NCBI GenBank assembly: GCA_965238025.1
Contig: OZ250162.1
Coordinates: forward strand, 1,674,001-1,738,000
Origin: Pelagihabitans sp965238025
GTDB taxonomy: Bacteria; Bacteroidota; Bacteroidia; Flavobacteriales; Flavobacteriaceae
DNA: 64,000 bases
Direction of reading: 5' to 3'
Shown here: positions 43,218-51,998 of the stretch, one piece after another
Layout: every line of letters starts with the position of its first letter
Numbering within the stretch: position 1 is the stretch's first letter
Translations under genes and position numbers: made by a program
The notes under the pieces: generated by a model
What the model saw: the letters and a program-made list of their open reading frames with translations, nothing else
Told to the model about the DNA's origin: nothing
Databases searched by the model: none

Positions 43218-43691
43218 ATGGAAAATGAACTCAAACTGATCATTAAAAATTTAATTGAGTGTTTTGACGGGAAACCATGGTATGGTATTTCCGTAATGGA
43301 AAAGTTGAATGCAATTTCCTGGGAGAAGGTCAACGACGAGCAATATGGGTCAAAGAGTATCGCGGTTTTGGTGCAACACATCATCAATTGGCGCATTTTT
43401 GTGCTTAAGAAATTAGAAGGGGATGGGGCCTATGATTTAATTATTGACGGGCCAATGGATTGGACGAAAGTTCACATTAACAATGAGCAAGAATGGGAGG
43501 CGCTTAAGGCGAACCTGATCCAAACCCAAACGGATTTACTTGCCCAATTGAAGGATGCCACGGATAGCATTCTGGCGAAACCGGTCCCTGGCAAGAACTA
43601 TACCTTCCAACCCATCTTAACTAGTGTCGCACAACACGACATCTACCACCTTGGCCAGATAGCAATGCTCAATTCCGAAAGGGGTAGCTGA
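43218..43691 (+). CDS. DinB-family protein
   Basis: 157 residues from ATG 43218; an in-frame TTG at 43209 adds three. A four-helix DinB-like bundle with the three-His metal site suggested by 'AVLVQHIINWRIF' and 'VAQHDIYHLGQIAML'. DinB-like proteins are often damage-inducible and include bacillithiol/mycothiol transferases; here there is no evidence for a specific thiol. It is the last gene before the MutS-like ATPase, 42 bases upstream. Confidence 0.85.
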   Translation: MENELKLIIKNLIECFDGKPWYGISVMEKLNAISWEKVNDEQYGSKSIAVLVQHIINWRIFVLKKLEGDGAYDLIIDGPMDWTKVHINNEQEWEALKANLIQTQTDLLAQLKDATDSILAKPVPGKNYTFQPILTSVAQHDIYHLGQIAMLNSERGS

Positions 43692-43733
43692 GCCAGAAAA
43701 CGTATCTTTACCGCTTATTTTTGAAAAAAATCA

Positions 43734-45503
43734 ATGCAGGAACTCTTTACCTTTTATAAAGATAGAATTGAGGCCCATCTAGATAGCTTGTATCTGGTCA
43801 GAAGAAAACTCATGACGTCTAGTACATTACGTCTGGTTGTATTTTGTCTTGTTTGTATGGGCATTTACTTTTTTTTTGAAAATATTAAAATAGTAGCCGC
43901 TATAGTAATTGGGGGTATAGTCCTATTTCTATTTTTAGTAACTAGACATACCTCGCTTCAACATAAGAGGGACAAGCTGCTGGCCTTGATTAGCATCAAT
44001 GAAACGGAAGTTGATGTGTTGAAACGCAATTTTCATGGTCTTCCGGACGGGTCTGAATTTAAAGATCCGGCACATTATTATAGTCAGGATATAGATTTGT
44101 TTGGCAAAGGTTCATTCTACCAATATGCGAACAGAACAGCTTTAGCACAAGGCAGTGAAAAGCTCGCAGAAATGTTGACCGAGAATTCTATAACGCTTAT
44201 TCAACAAAAACAAGAGGCAATACAAGAACTTGGTAAAATGAGCGATTGGCGGCAAGATTTTTCGGCAACCGCGTCTCTAGCACAGACTGAAACAAGCACC
44301 CAAACCATTGTAAAATGGTTATATGCATATCAGGCCTTCGTTCCTCAGATTATGAAAGTTTTACCGCTTATTTTTTCTGTTGCTTCCGCCGCCCTGTTCG
44401 TAGTATACTTCTTCGGCTATGTTCCTGAATCGGTTATCATATTTTGGATGTTCCTGGGACTTGGCATTACTTCGATTTATTTCAACAAAATTCAGAAATT
44501 GCTTGCGGCCGCTTCAAAAATGCAAAGCACTTTTCAGCAATACAACCAGTTATTAAAGCAGATTGAAGACACGGACTTTTCCTCAGAGTTAGTACGCTCC
44601 AAGAAGCAGGAAATTTTATCCGATAATCAGAAAACGTCAGCAGTGATTAAAAGGTTTTCCGATAAACTGAACAGTTTGGATAAGAACCTCAATGTGTTAT
44701 ATTTGATTTTCGCAAACGGATTCCTATTGCGGACCATGACCCATGTGTATTCTATTGAACAATGGATTGAAAAACATGGCGCATCGGTCGAAAAATGGTT
44801 TGATACCATTGCTTTTTTTGACGCGTACAACAGTTTGGGCAATTTCTCTTTTAACCATCCAGAGTATTCGTATCCGGTTTTAGGGAATAAGGATGAAGTA
44901 CTTAAATCGGTAGAGGCCGGGCATCCGTTATTGGATCCCCAAAAAAGTGTGCTGAACGATTTTGAGATAGCCAACGAGCAGTTTTTTATCATTACAGGCG
45001 CTAATATGGCTGGTAAAAGTACTTTTCTGCGCACCGTCTCTTTGCAGATAGTCATGGCCAACGTGGGTCTGCCGGTATATGCGAAACAGGCATTTTACAA
45101 TCCAATAAAACTGATTACCAGCATGCGCACTACAGATTCGTTAACCGATGACGAGTCGTATTTCTTTTCAGAACTAAAACGTCTAAAATTTATCGTGAAC
45201 GAAATACAGGATGATCGCTATTTTATCGTGTTGGATGAGATTTTAAAAGGCACCAACAGTACCGACAAGGCCAAAGGCTCCCGTGAGTTTGTAGAACGTT
45301 TGGTGGGGTCAAAATCCACAGGAATTATTGCCACCCATGATTTGAGTTTGTGCGAAGTTGCAAAAGAATTACCAGAAATAGAAAATCACTATTTTGATGC
45401 GGAGATCATCGATAATGAACTGCATTTTGATTATAAGTTCAAAGAAGGTATTTGTCAAAATATGAACGCTTCGTTTTTATTAAAAAAGATGGGGATTGTT
45501 TAA
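43734..45503 (+). CDS. membrane-anchored MutS-like ATPase
   Basis: 589 residues. It has two pairs of membrane helices (about 33-70, 'LVVFCLVCMGIYFFFE', 'IVIGGIVLFLFLV'; and about 205-245, 'LIFSVASAALFVVYFFGYVP', 'IFWMFLGLGITSIYF'), then a MutS core/lever helix region and the MutS ATPase domain. Walker A is 'TGANMAGKST' (about 421-430) and Walker B is 'YFIVLDEILKGTNS' (about 496-509), followed by the 'GIIATHDLSLCEVA' switch His. Domains I for mismatch recognition are absent. Such proteins are common in Bacteroidota, but the role is not known; DNA repair at the membrane or transport-like ATPase work are both possible. Confidence 0.88.
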   Translation: MQELFTFYKDRIEAHLDSLYLVRRKLMTSSTLRLVVFCLVCMGIYFFFENIKIVAAIVIGGIVLFLFLVTRHTSLQHKRDKLLALISINETEVDVLKRNFHGLPDGSEFKDPAHYYSQDIDLFGKGSFYQYANRTALAQGSEKLAEMLTENSITLIQQKQEAIQELGKMSDWRQDFSATASLAQTETSTQTIVKWLYAYQAFVPQIMKVLPLIFSVASAALFVVYFFGYVPESVIIFWMFLGLGITSIYFNKIQKLLAAASKMQSTFQQYNQLLKQIEDTDFSSELVRSKKQEILSDNQKTSAVIKRFSDKLNSLDKNLNVLYLIFANGFLLRTMTHVYSIEQWIEKHGASVEKWFDTIAFFDAYNSLGNFSFNHPEYSYPVLGNKDEVLKSVEAGHPLLDPQKSVLNDFEIANEQFFIITGANMAGKSTFLRTVSLQIVMANVGLPVYAKQAFYNPIKLITSMRTTDSLTDDESYFFSELKRLKFIVNEIQDDRYFIVLDEILKGTNSTDKAKGSREFVERLVGSKSTGIIATHDLSLCEVAKELPEIENHYFDAEIIDNELHFDYKFKEGICQNMNASFLLKKMGIV

Positions 45504-45504
45504 T

Positions 45505-45567
45505 AGACATTAGACATAAGGTGTGGGTAGTGATATACTATTTTCCAACTTCTTATGTCTAACTTCT
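45505..45567. repeat. short inverted-repeat site resembling a gene-less element
   Basis: AGACATTAGACATAAG (45505-45520) and CTTATGTCTAACTTCT (45552-45567) pair at 14 of 16 positions. As in the 39.0-kb element, each arm is made of a 7-base tandem unit (AGACATT-AGACATA), but only 31 bases lie between the arms. It sits between the MutS-like and hydrolase genes. Confidence 0.5.
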
Positions 45568-45589
45568 CAAATCTAATATCCAAATACCA

Positions 45590-46591
45590 ATGGATTCATT
45601 AACACAAATAGTCTTAGGTGCCGCGGTCGGGGAGGCAGTTCTAGGCAAAAAAGTGGGCAATAAGGCCATGTTTTTTGGAGCTGTCGCCGGTACAATCCCT
45701 GATTTGGATGTACTTACTAGGTATTTTACAGATACCGTTACCGCTGTTGAATGGCATCGGGGATTTAGCCATTCAATCTTATTTTCGATACTGGTCGCTC
45801 CAATTCTTGGTTGGTTGGTTTGGAAAATACTCAGAAAAAAGGAAGCTTCTCGGCAAGAATGGGCCTGGCTCTTTTTCTGGGGACTTTTTACCCATCCTAT
45901 TTTAGACGCTTTTACCACATGGGGCACCCAACTGTTTTGGCCCTTAAAAACACGCCTGGCATTTCAGAACATCTTTGTAATAGATCCGCTATACACCCTA
46001 CCATTTTTAGCGTTCTTGATTTTGGCAATGCGCCGTAAGCGAACAGATCCCAAACGAAGAAAATACAATAATCTTGGGTTGATTATAAGCAGTTCGTATT
46101 TACTTCTGACCCTTATCTTGAAAGGCTTCGCCTATAAACAATTTGCGAATGCGCTAAAAGATCAAGGAATAGTATACCAACAAATGGATATCAGGCCTAC
46201 CCCATTTAATACGATTTTATGGAATGCCAATGTTGATACTGAAGACAGCTATTTATTAGGGGAATATTCTTTTTTTGATACCAAGCAAATAAGCTTTCGG
46301 TCTTATCCGAAGAATCATGAATTAGTGGGGAGCTTGGTAACAAATAAGAAGCTGGGCCGTCTTATTGATATTACCGAAGGTTGGTACACCATATCGGAGG
46401 CGAATGGGAAATTATATTTTAACGACCTCCGATTCGGCCTAATGAGTTTAGATAAAAAAGAAACGAGGTTTGCATTCAGCTATGAACTTGACCATTCAGA
46501 AACCGGATTGATAATACATGAAACTCCTAAACGCCCGAGGGATGCAAATGCGGTTTTTAGAGCACTTTGGGTGCGTATATGGGGCATTTAA
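45590..46591 (+). CDS. YdjM/DUF457-type membrane metal-dependent hydrolase
   Basis: 333 residues. It opens with 'MDSLTQIVLGAAVGEAVLG' and has 'GTIPDLDVLTRYF', 'VEWHRGFSHSILFSI' and 'FWGLFTHPILDAFTTWGTQL', the His/Asp motifs of the LexA-regulated YdjM family of membrane metal hydrolases. About four to five membrane helices lie in the first 190 residues; the C-terminal 130 residues are soluble and likely periplasmic. The substrate is unknown. Confidence 0.88.
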   Translation: MDSLTQIVLGAAVGEAVLGKKVGNKAMFFGAVAGTIPDLDVLTRYFTDTVTAVEWHRGFSHSILFSILVAPILGWLVWKILRKKEASRQEWAWLFFWGLFTHPILDAFTTWGTQLFWPLKTRLAFQNIFVIDPLYTLPFLAFLILAMRRKRTDPKRRKYNNLGLIISSSYLLLTLILKGFAYKQFANALKDQGIVYQQMDIRPTPFNTILWNANVDTEDSYLLGEYSFFDTKQISFRSYPKNHELVGSLVTNKKLGRLIDITEGWYTISEANGKLYFNDLRFGLMSLDKKETRFAFSYELDHSETGLIIHETPKRPRDANAVFRALWVRIWGI

Positions 46592-46615
46592 AACTGGGCG
46601 CTTTACATTACTAAG

Positions 46616-47227
46616 ATGAAAAAAATAATTTTTTGGCTCGGAATTATTGGAGCCCTGTTGTTTGTAGTAACGAGCATTCTTGCAGGTTTAGGAATAGAGG
46701 GGTATAGTCATATCGGTCAATATATTAGCGAAAGCTATGCAACGGGAATGCCAAATGCCGAAAGATGGCAATACCTTTACATGGCAAGTGGAATATTCCT
46801 ATTCCTATTCGGAATCTTGTCATCATCATCTTTTTTTAAAAAAACCGGGGTCAAAATAGGCTTTGTGATTTTCTCAATATTTTATGGCCTAGGAACTTTG
46901 GCAACGGGTATTTTTCCCTGCGATATAGGGTGCGTGCTGGATGCTGAAAATCCGAGCCTTTCCCAGTTCGTTCATAATACTGCTGGTGCACTTATCTATA
47001 CCGTCGTTCCACTTTGTCTACTGGTGATAGGATTTTCGCTCCGAAAGAAAAATGGCTTTAATAGTTATTCAAAATTTACCATAGTTTGTGGATTGTCGGC
47101 ATTGCTCTTCGTAGCCATATTATTTGGTAATCCTGAAGGGGCCCTTAAAGGACTGTTCCAAAGAATAATCGAAATGAGCATTCTGTCCTGGGTAATTTAT
47201 AGTTCTTTTTTTGTAAAACGACTATAA
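46616..47227 (+). CDS. DUF998 membrane protein
   Basis: 203 residues, about six membrane helices, with the DUF998 pattern 'GYSHIGQYISESYATG', 'GIFPCDIGC' and 'HNTAGALIYTVVPLCLLVIG'. Function unknown. Converges with the DUF4407 gene with a six-base overlap. Confidence 0.85.
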   Translation: MKKIIFWLGIIGALLFVVTSILAGLGIEGYSHIGQYISESYATGMPNAERWQYLYMASGIFLFLFGILSSSSFFKKTGVKIGFVIFSIFYGLGTLATGIFPCDIGCVLDAENPSLSQFVHNTAGALIYTVVPLCLLVIGFSLRKKNGFNSYSKFTIVCGLSALLFVAILFGNPEGALKGLFQRIIEMSILSWVIYSSFFVKRL

Positions 47228-48322
47228 ACTTTTTATCTGCAAATCGTGAAAGGCATCAGCCTGAAGTTTTAACAGTTTTTCTGCTTTTTGCTTTTTATAA
47301 GCGTAGACAGCCTCTTCTTCTGCGATTTCCCCATAGATTTTTTCATTCAACACCGTATCGGTTTCCAAAAGTTTTTGTCGTTGCGTTACCTTTTGGGTTA
47401 CCCATGTTCGTACGGCACTTTCTTCATCTTCCAACTTAAGGTCATATTCCCCTTTGGGGGCTAATAACTTGGCGATGATGGGTGAAGTTTCTATGGCTAG
47501 GAATAAGAGAAAAATAAAGAATGAAGGTAACCAAGGTAATTTTTCCAAAGCATTTATACGTGCCATAAGCCCGTCAAAACCATCAATTATGGGTTGTGAA
47601 TTCTTTACCACATCCGCATATTCCGTATTGAGGGATGCGATTTGCGTTTCGATTCCGGTTATTTTTGCAGTATTGGTTTCTTTTAGCTGCTGCAGTTCGG
47701 CCAAAGCGGCATCGTGTTTTTCCCGTTTTTCGGCATAAACGGGCCCCTTCCCTAGAAGCATGGTTCCGGCAGTACCTTCAGCCTCGGTTATATAGGTGTC
47801 ATATAGTGAATTTGTCTCCTCCTCTTGAGTGGTAATCTCTGCTTTTAGACCGGCAATATCTTGATTCAGCTTTTCTACCGTAGGGGTATATTGTAGTGCC
47901 AACTGTTCTTTATTGGCCAAGGTCATTTCATTTTTTTCCTCCAACAACACTTGATTTATTTCCTTTTCAAAAATCTTCATTTCCAATGGCTTGGAAATTA
48001 CGATCGCGATGATGACCGCTAGGATAATTCTAGGAGTGGCCTGTAACAACTCGGATGAAAAACTTTCCCTTTTTTTTATGGTCGACACGATAAACCTGTC
48101 CAAATTAAAAATAAGAAGCCCCCAAATTAACCCAAAGAATACGGCCGTATAAATGTTGTCAAAAACAGTATAAAGGGCATAAGCACTAGCAATAAACGCC
48201 ATAACGGCCGTAAAGAAAACCGTGGCGCCTATACCGGCATATTTATTCTGTTCGCCTTCAGAACAAGTTTTTAAAATGGATGCGTCTGCTCCAGAGCAGA
48301 GAATAAAGAAGTTTTGTAACAT
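47222..48322 (-). CDS. DUF4407 membrane protein
   Basis: 366 residues. Family marks: 'CSGADASILKTCSEGEQNKY', four membrane helices (around 30-47, 54-72, 93-111 and 264-284), 'LIFNLDRFIVSTIKKRES' and a long coiled-coil region of about 120-245 between the third and fourth helices. DUF4407 proteins are widespread in Bacteroidota and of unknown function. A weak inverted repeat (ACTGAA / TTCAGT) lies 19 bases upstream of the start. Confidence 0.88.
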   Translation of the reverse strand: MLQNFFILCSGADASILKTCSEGEQNKYAGIGATVFFTAVMAFIASAYALYTVFDNIYTAVFFGLIWGLLIFNLDRFIVSTIKKRESFSSELLQATPRIILAVIIAIVISKPLEMKIFEKEINQVLLEEKNEMTLANKEQLALQYTPTVEKLNQDIAGLKAEITTQEEETNSLYDTYITEAEGTAGTMLLGKGPVYAEKREKHDAALAELQQLKETNTAKITGIETQIASLNTEYADVVKNSQPIIDGFDGLMARINALEKLPWLPSFFIFLLFLAIETSPIIAKLLAPKGEYDLKLEDEESAVRTWVTQKVTQRQKLLETDTVLNEKIYGEIAEEEAVYAYKKQKAEKLLKLQADAFHDLQIKSL

Positions 48323-48386
48323 GATTGATTGTTTTTTGACACTGAAAAAAGTTCAGTACAAGTTGATGATTGATGTAATGTAAACT

Positions 48387-48448
48387 GTCACCTCGAGCGC
48401 AGTCGGGAGTCTATAAGTAGAGGTTCTCGACTAGGCTTGAAATGAAAG
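48387..48448. repeat. REP-like repeat
   Basis: GTCACCTCGAGCGCAGTC begins a REP-type sequence and TTCTCGACTAGGCTTGAAAT is a weaker inverted counterpart. This pattern is a common intergenic repeat in Flavobacteriaceae. Between the DUF4407 gene and the second M56 gene. Confidence 0.45.
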
Positions 48449-48510
48449 TCCTATAAAAGGGTAACTGACGTTTTAATGCTATTAGTATAAGAGCATACTC
48501 TATTTGTTAC

Positions 48511-48540
48511 AAAAAAAGCCTTCGAATAGAAGGCTTTAAC
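48511..48540 (-). terminator. intrinsic terminator of the second BlaI/M56 operon
   Basis: Read on the minus strand, AAAGCCTTC and GAAGGCTTT (48537-48529 with 48523-48515) form a nine-bp stem with a five-base loop, followed by a run of T. It lies 35 bases after the M56 stop codon. Confidence 0.85.
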
Positions 48541-48571
48541 AACGATTTTAGATTATTTCCTGACTAGAAGC

Positions 48572-50674
48572 TCAATTGTTGTTCCAAAAAAAGACCTTGG
48601 GCTGCTTGTTACGACCTTCCTTAACTTGAACTCGTTCAACATATTCGTTCTGGGTAAGCCAAAGGGCCTTTTCGGTCGAAATCGGTTCGTCATTATAGAA
48701 AAAGACCGCGCCTTTTGAGATAACCTGGGTGAGATCTATTGCGGAATTTGGGTTGTTGTTAAAATTTGGGTTTCCCGCATTGGGGTTATTAAGATCGGTC
48801 AAAATTATAGCGTACTCTTCATCGCTATATTCTTCATTGGTCACTTGAATAGAGGTGTTGCTACTCAATAATCGATTTGCCTTTTCTGATGAGATTTGTT
48901 TTCCGTTATAATAGAATTTTGGATTCTTGTTTCGGTGCTGCGCTAGGAGCTTGCCCCTTTCGTCAACCTGTTCGCCCAGGCTATTGAAATAGCTGGTCAC
49001 TCCATTTTTTGTGCTATAGAAAAGGGATTTCCCGTTAGTTTCAATATTTCCCGTCTTAACATTGATATCTGAAGAAGGTACAGGTTGGGAAGGTTTTTCT
49101 ACCTTACCTATTTTAATGGGTGCTCTAGAAATTCTTACGGTAGGCCTGTTGCCGTTAGCACCTCGAGAATCAATATTCAGGCTTTTGTTTTTCTTTAATA
49201 GCTGAATGGCCTTGTCAGATGATATTTTTTTACCTTCATAATAGAAGGTGGCATCTTTTTTGGCCATTTCGATGACGTGGTCTAATGGAGATACTGGTTC
49301 TGGAGGTGAAGGGGGTAATGAAGGGAAATCAACAACTTCGCCTTTTGAAAACATTTGTTTTCTTGGATTCAAATCATATGGATCCTGATTTGCAATGATT
49401 TCTTGAACTATTTCTCCAGCAATTTCTTTTTCGCTTTTATCTGGAGACCTTGGCGGTGGAGGTGGAGGCGGAATATCTCCTTTTTCACCCTTTTTCGCTT
49501 TTGGAGGTTTCGGGGGGATTGGTGCATCTGTCATTGGTGGAGGTTCTGGAAAATCTGGAAAGGGTTCTGCATTTTCCCGTTGGGCATGGGTCATTAAGCC
49601 ATGTAAATATTCCAATCGTTCTACATCCGACATTTTTATGCGTATGTTTTCCTGTTGTAACATGGCATTGTATTTTTTTGCCAGAAGGTTGTATTCTTTG
49701 GTTTGTTCATCGGTTGTCCCCTCCTGATCAGGGTGTTGCTCCTTAAAAATTTCGGAAGGGCCCATTTGCTGTGCCGTTTTTTGCTTTTGTACAATTTTTG
49801 TCCCACTAAACCCATACAACAGGGTTGCAAGCAAGGGTATAAGTAAAAAGGTTCTTAGTAAAACAGATTTTCTTGATGTGATTTTTTTCATGACTGTAAA
49901 ACGTTTTTTGATTGATGAATAATTGATGGCATTCGCCAATGATGGCTGATACTTCTTTTCGCTATCGGGTGATAAGTACGATAGCAATGTATTTTGATAG
50001 GTAATTTTGTCAATATCTTTCTTCAGGACGGCTTGGTCTGCCAAAAACTCATGGTTCAATTTTATGGCCTTTTTGGTTAGATAAATGAACGGATTAATCC
50101 AAAAAATTACTTGAAGGGCCTCAACAAAAACTACATCCCAACTATGTTTTTGTCGCGCGTGGGTTTCTTCATGTAGCAATACTTCTTTGGGAATGTCATT
50201 TGCCTCTAGCTTCTTTTTGTTTAGAAAAATATAACTGAAAAATGTATGTGGAGGAATTTCCTCTTGTAGTAAAACCTGCGTAAATCGCATTATTTTTTGC
50301 TTCGGATTTATACGGATTCTCCTAAAAATTTGAAATAGGTTTTTTAGGAACTTTATTCCGAAAAATAACAGCCCTAGAAAATAGATGGTCCAAAGAATTG
50401 GCGCGATATCCACAATATCCGACTCCAAAGCTTGGGGCACGTTAATTATGTCGTTCGCAATGGGTAGCTCTTTTGACGCAACCATTACAAAAGTTTCCGC
50501 AGGCGCTTCTACATATTCGGTAAAGACCATTGCCGGAATACTAAGTGCGAGCAACAAGGCAGCCAGCAGGTAAAAACGCTTGAAAATATGAATGCTCTCC
50601 CGCTCTAAAAACAGCTTATAGAATAGGAATAAAATGACAAGGCAGGCCGTAGATTTCAAAATATACATCAACAT
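48572..50674 (-). CDS. BlaR1-like M56 membrane protease with repeated C-terminal motif
   Basis: 700 residues. Membrane helices near 1-20, 35-55, 90-110 and 265-290. The M56 zinc motif is 'VLLHEETHARQKHSWDVVF', with 'LNHEFLADQAVL' following. The soluble C-terminal part has a Pro-rich linker (about 375-435, with runs of Pro) and three copies of a 30-40 residue motif: 'ATFYYEGKKISSDKAIQLL', 'PKFYYNGKQISSEKANRLL' and 'AVFFYNDEPISTEKALWL'. These are likely the extracytoplasmic sensor or interaction module. It is preceded by a BlaI gene (two bases between the genes), so it is the second repressor/protease pair in the window. Confidence 0.88.
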   Translation of the reverse strand: MLMYILKSTACLVILFLFYKLFLERESIHIFKRFYLLAALLLALSIPAMVFTEYVEAPAETFVMVASKELPIANDIINVPQALESDIVDIAPILWTIYFLGLLFFGIKFLKNLFQIFRRIRINPKQKIMRFTQVLLQEEIPPHTFFSYIFLNKKKLEANDIPKEVLLHEETHARQKHSWDVVFVEALQVIFWINPFIYLTKKAIKLNHEFLADQAVLKKDIDKITYQNTLLSYLSPDSEKKYQPSLANAINYSSIKKRFTVMKKITSRKSVLLRTFLLIPLLATLLYGFSGTKIVQKQKTAQQMGPSEIFKEQHPDQEGTTDEQTKEYNLLAKKYNAMLQQENIRIKMSDVERLEYLHGLMTHAQRENAEPFPDFPEPPPMTDAPIPPKPPKAKKGEKGDIPPPPPPPRSPDKSEKEIAGEIVQEIIANQDPYDLNPRKQMFSKGEVVDFPSLPPSPPEPVSPLDHVIEMAKKDATFYYEGKKISSDKAIQLLKKNKSLNIDSRGANGNRPTVRISRAPIKIGKVEKPSQPVPSSDINVKTGNIETNGKSLFYSTKNGVTSYFNSLGEQVDERGKLLAQHRNKNPKFYYNGKQISSEKANRLLSSNTSIQVTNEEYSDEEYAIILTDLNNPNAGNPNFNNNPNSAIDLTQVISKGAVFFYNDEPISTEKALWLTQNEYVERVQVKEGRNKQPKVFFWNNN

Positions 50675-50676
50675 GG

Positions 50677-51042
50677 CTATTTGTTTTTTATTTCGTTATC
50701 GATCAATTTTTTCAGTTCCTCCAACTCGGTTTTAGATAAATTGGTTTCTTGGGTAAAGAAAGAAGCGAACTGCCCCGGACTGTTATTGAAAAAGTTTTTG
50801 ATGAGTCCGTTTACGTGTTTAGAGAAATAGTCTTTCTTTTTTACCAAAGGATGGTATTCTCTAGACCGTCCGAAAGCTTTGTAGCTTATAAAACCTTTGT
50901 CAGTCATCCGCTTTAAAAGTGTAGCAACGGTAGTCGTGGCGGGTTTGGGGTCAGGATAGGCATCCAACAGATCTTTCATAAAAGCTTTCTTCTGTTTCCA
51001 GAGAATATTCATGAGTTCTTCTTCCGATTTTGACAATTGCAT
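50677..51042 (-). CDS. BlaI/MecI/CopY-family repressor (second)
   Basis: 121 residues: 'MQLSKSEEELMNILWKQKKA', then 'YPDPKPATTTVATLLKRM', 'TDKGFISYKAFGRSREYHPL' and an acidic/basic C-terminal dimerisation helix. Compared with the first BlaI gene, the recognition helix has TTTVATLL in place of NTVSTIVR, so it should read a different operator; indeed the upstream inverted repeats are TTCTA-type and not AACTA-type. Upstream of and nearly touching the M56 gene. Confidence 0.92.
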   Translation of the reverse strand: MQLSKSEEELMNILWKQKKAFMKDLLDAYPDPKPATTTVATLLKRMTDKGFISYKAFGRSREYHPLVKKKDYFSKHVNGLIKNFFNNSPGQFASFFTQETNLSKTELEELKKLIDNEIKNK

Positions 51043-51080
51043 GTTCTATAGAATTAGAGTTCAAAAAAATCATTCACCTA

Positions 51081-51138
51081 TTTACCTCTCCTTTGGAGAG
51101 GTCAGGATTGCTTTTTTTGCAATCCTAGGTGAGGTAAA
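51081..51138. repeat. REP-like structure in the leader of the second BlaI gene
   Basis: Hairpin A: CCTCTCC / GGAGAGG (51085-51101). Hairpin B: AGGATTGC / GCAATCCT (51104-51126). Outer arms TTTACCTC (51081-51088) and GAGGTAAA (51131-51138) are also complementary and share bases with hairpin A, so two alternative folds exist. It lies in the 5' leader of the BlaI transcript if the TAnnTTTG promoters further upstream are used. Confidence 0.6.
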
Positions 51139-51196
51139 ACAAAGTATTCGAATTTGGTTAAACATATTTACGCTATGCTAGTATAAGAATATTTTG

Positions 51197-51240
51197 TTCT
51201 ACAAACATAGAATAAATATTTTAATTCTACAAACGTAGAG
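51197..51240 (-). promoter_or_regulatory. two BlaI-type operators with embedded -7 elements
   Basis: Inverted repeats TTCTA-N6-TAGAA at 51197-51212 and TTCTA-N6-TAGAG at 51225-51240, 28 bases apart. On the minus strand each contains a TAnnTTTG match, TATGTTTG (51209-51202) and TACGTTTG (51237-51230). Operator and promoter overlap exactly, as needed for repression. Confidence 0.6.
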
Positions 51241-51270
51241 CAAAATAAATATACAAAAGAGGTATAGGGA

Positions 51271-51840
51271 TTAAACTTCCTTTAATCCGAGTACGACCAC
51301 TATAGTAGTAGCTAATATACCAGCCGTCAATAGCACATCTCCATTGATTATGCTGAATTCCCAATGTAGTATTTTAAACAGTGCACCTACAATAATGCCA
51401 ATAGCGGCTATTCCATAAAGTAAATATGATAGACCTTTTTGTATGGAATTCTTTTTTGATGCCGTATTACTTTCATTATCATACTCTTTCAAGAACAGCA
51501 GATGTCTAGCATATAGAACAAGGAACAGGACAAGGGCAAACTGTGCTATTGTTGTAAATATATACCCGTAGGGAAGATGAAAAACACGGAATATGTAGTG
51601 GAATAAGAAGGCGTTTAATAAAAACAATTTTGAATAATCGAGTAAACTTTTAGGCTGCCTTTGAATAAATTGGAGTGTGTAGCATATAGCAATTCCCAAA
51701 ATACCACAAATAAGTAAGAACCATGAATAAGGCCAATGCATTACCTTAAATAAAACCCCAAGAATTGCTGTTGCGATACTGAGTCTTAAAAAAAGACGAA
51801 CTTTTTGTTTTGAAATTTTCACTCGAGGTGTTTCATTCAT
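51271..51840 (-). CDS. unknown membrane protein, tandem paralogue 1
   Basis: 189 residues with about six membrane helices. Two segments resemble each other: 'AILGVLFKVMHWPYSWFLLI' near residue 25 and 'IVGALFKILHWEFSIINGDV' near residue 150. This 'GxLFKxxHW' pattern also occurs in the gliding-motility protein GldL, but there is no further match to it. The neighbour at 51999-52553 has the same plan, so the two arose by duplication. Function unknown. Confidence 0.7.
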   Translation of the reverse strand: MNETPRVKISKQKVRLFLRLSIATAILGVLFKVMHWPYSWFLLICGILGIAICYTLQFIQRQPKSLLDYSKLFLLNAFLFHYIFRVFHLPYGYIFTTIAQFALVLFLVLYARHLLFLKEYDNESNTASKKNSIQKGLSYLLYGIAAIGIIVGALFKILHWEFSIINGDVLLTAGILATTIVVVLGLKEV

Positions 51841-51998
51841 CCTACGGTAGAACTTGAAAACAGAAGTAAAAGTACAGAATCGTTTCTCTCCTCCTATGCT
51901 TTCTATTTGAACTAAGTCGAAACACCGTCAAAGATTAGGTTGTGAGCGCAGCCTTAGAGTTGCCAAAGCACGCGCATATTTTACTTCGGGTAGGTTCG

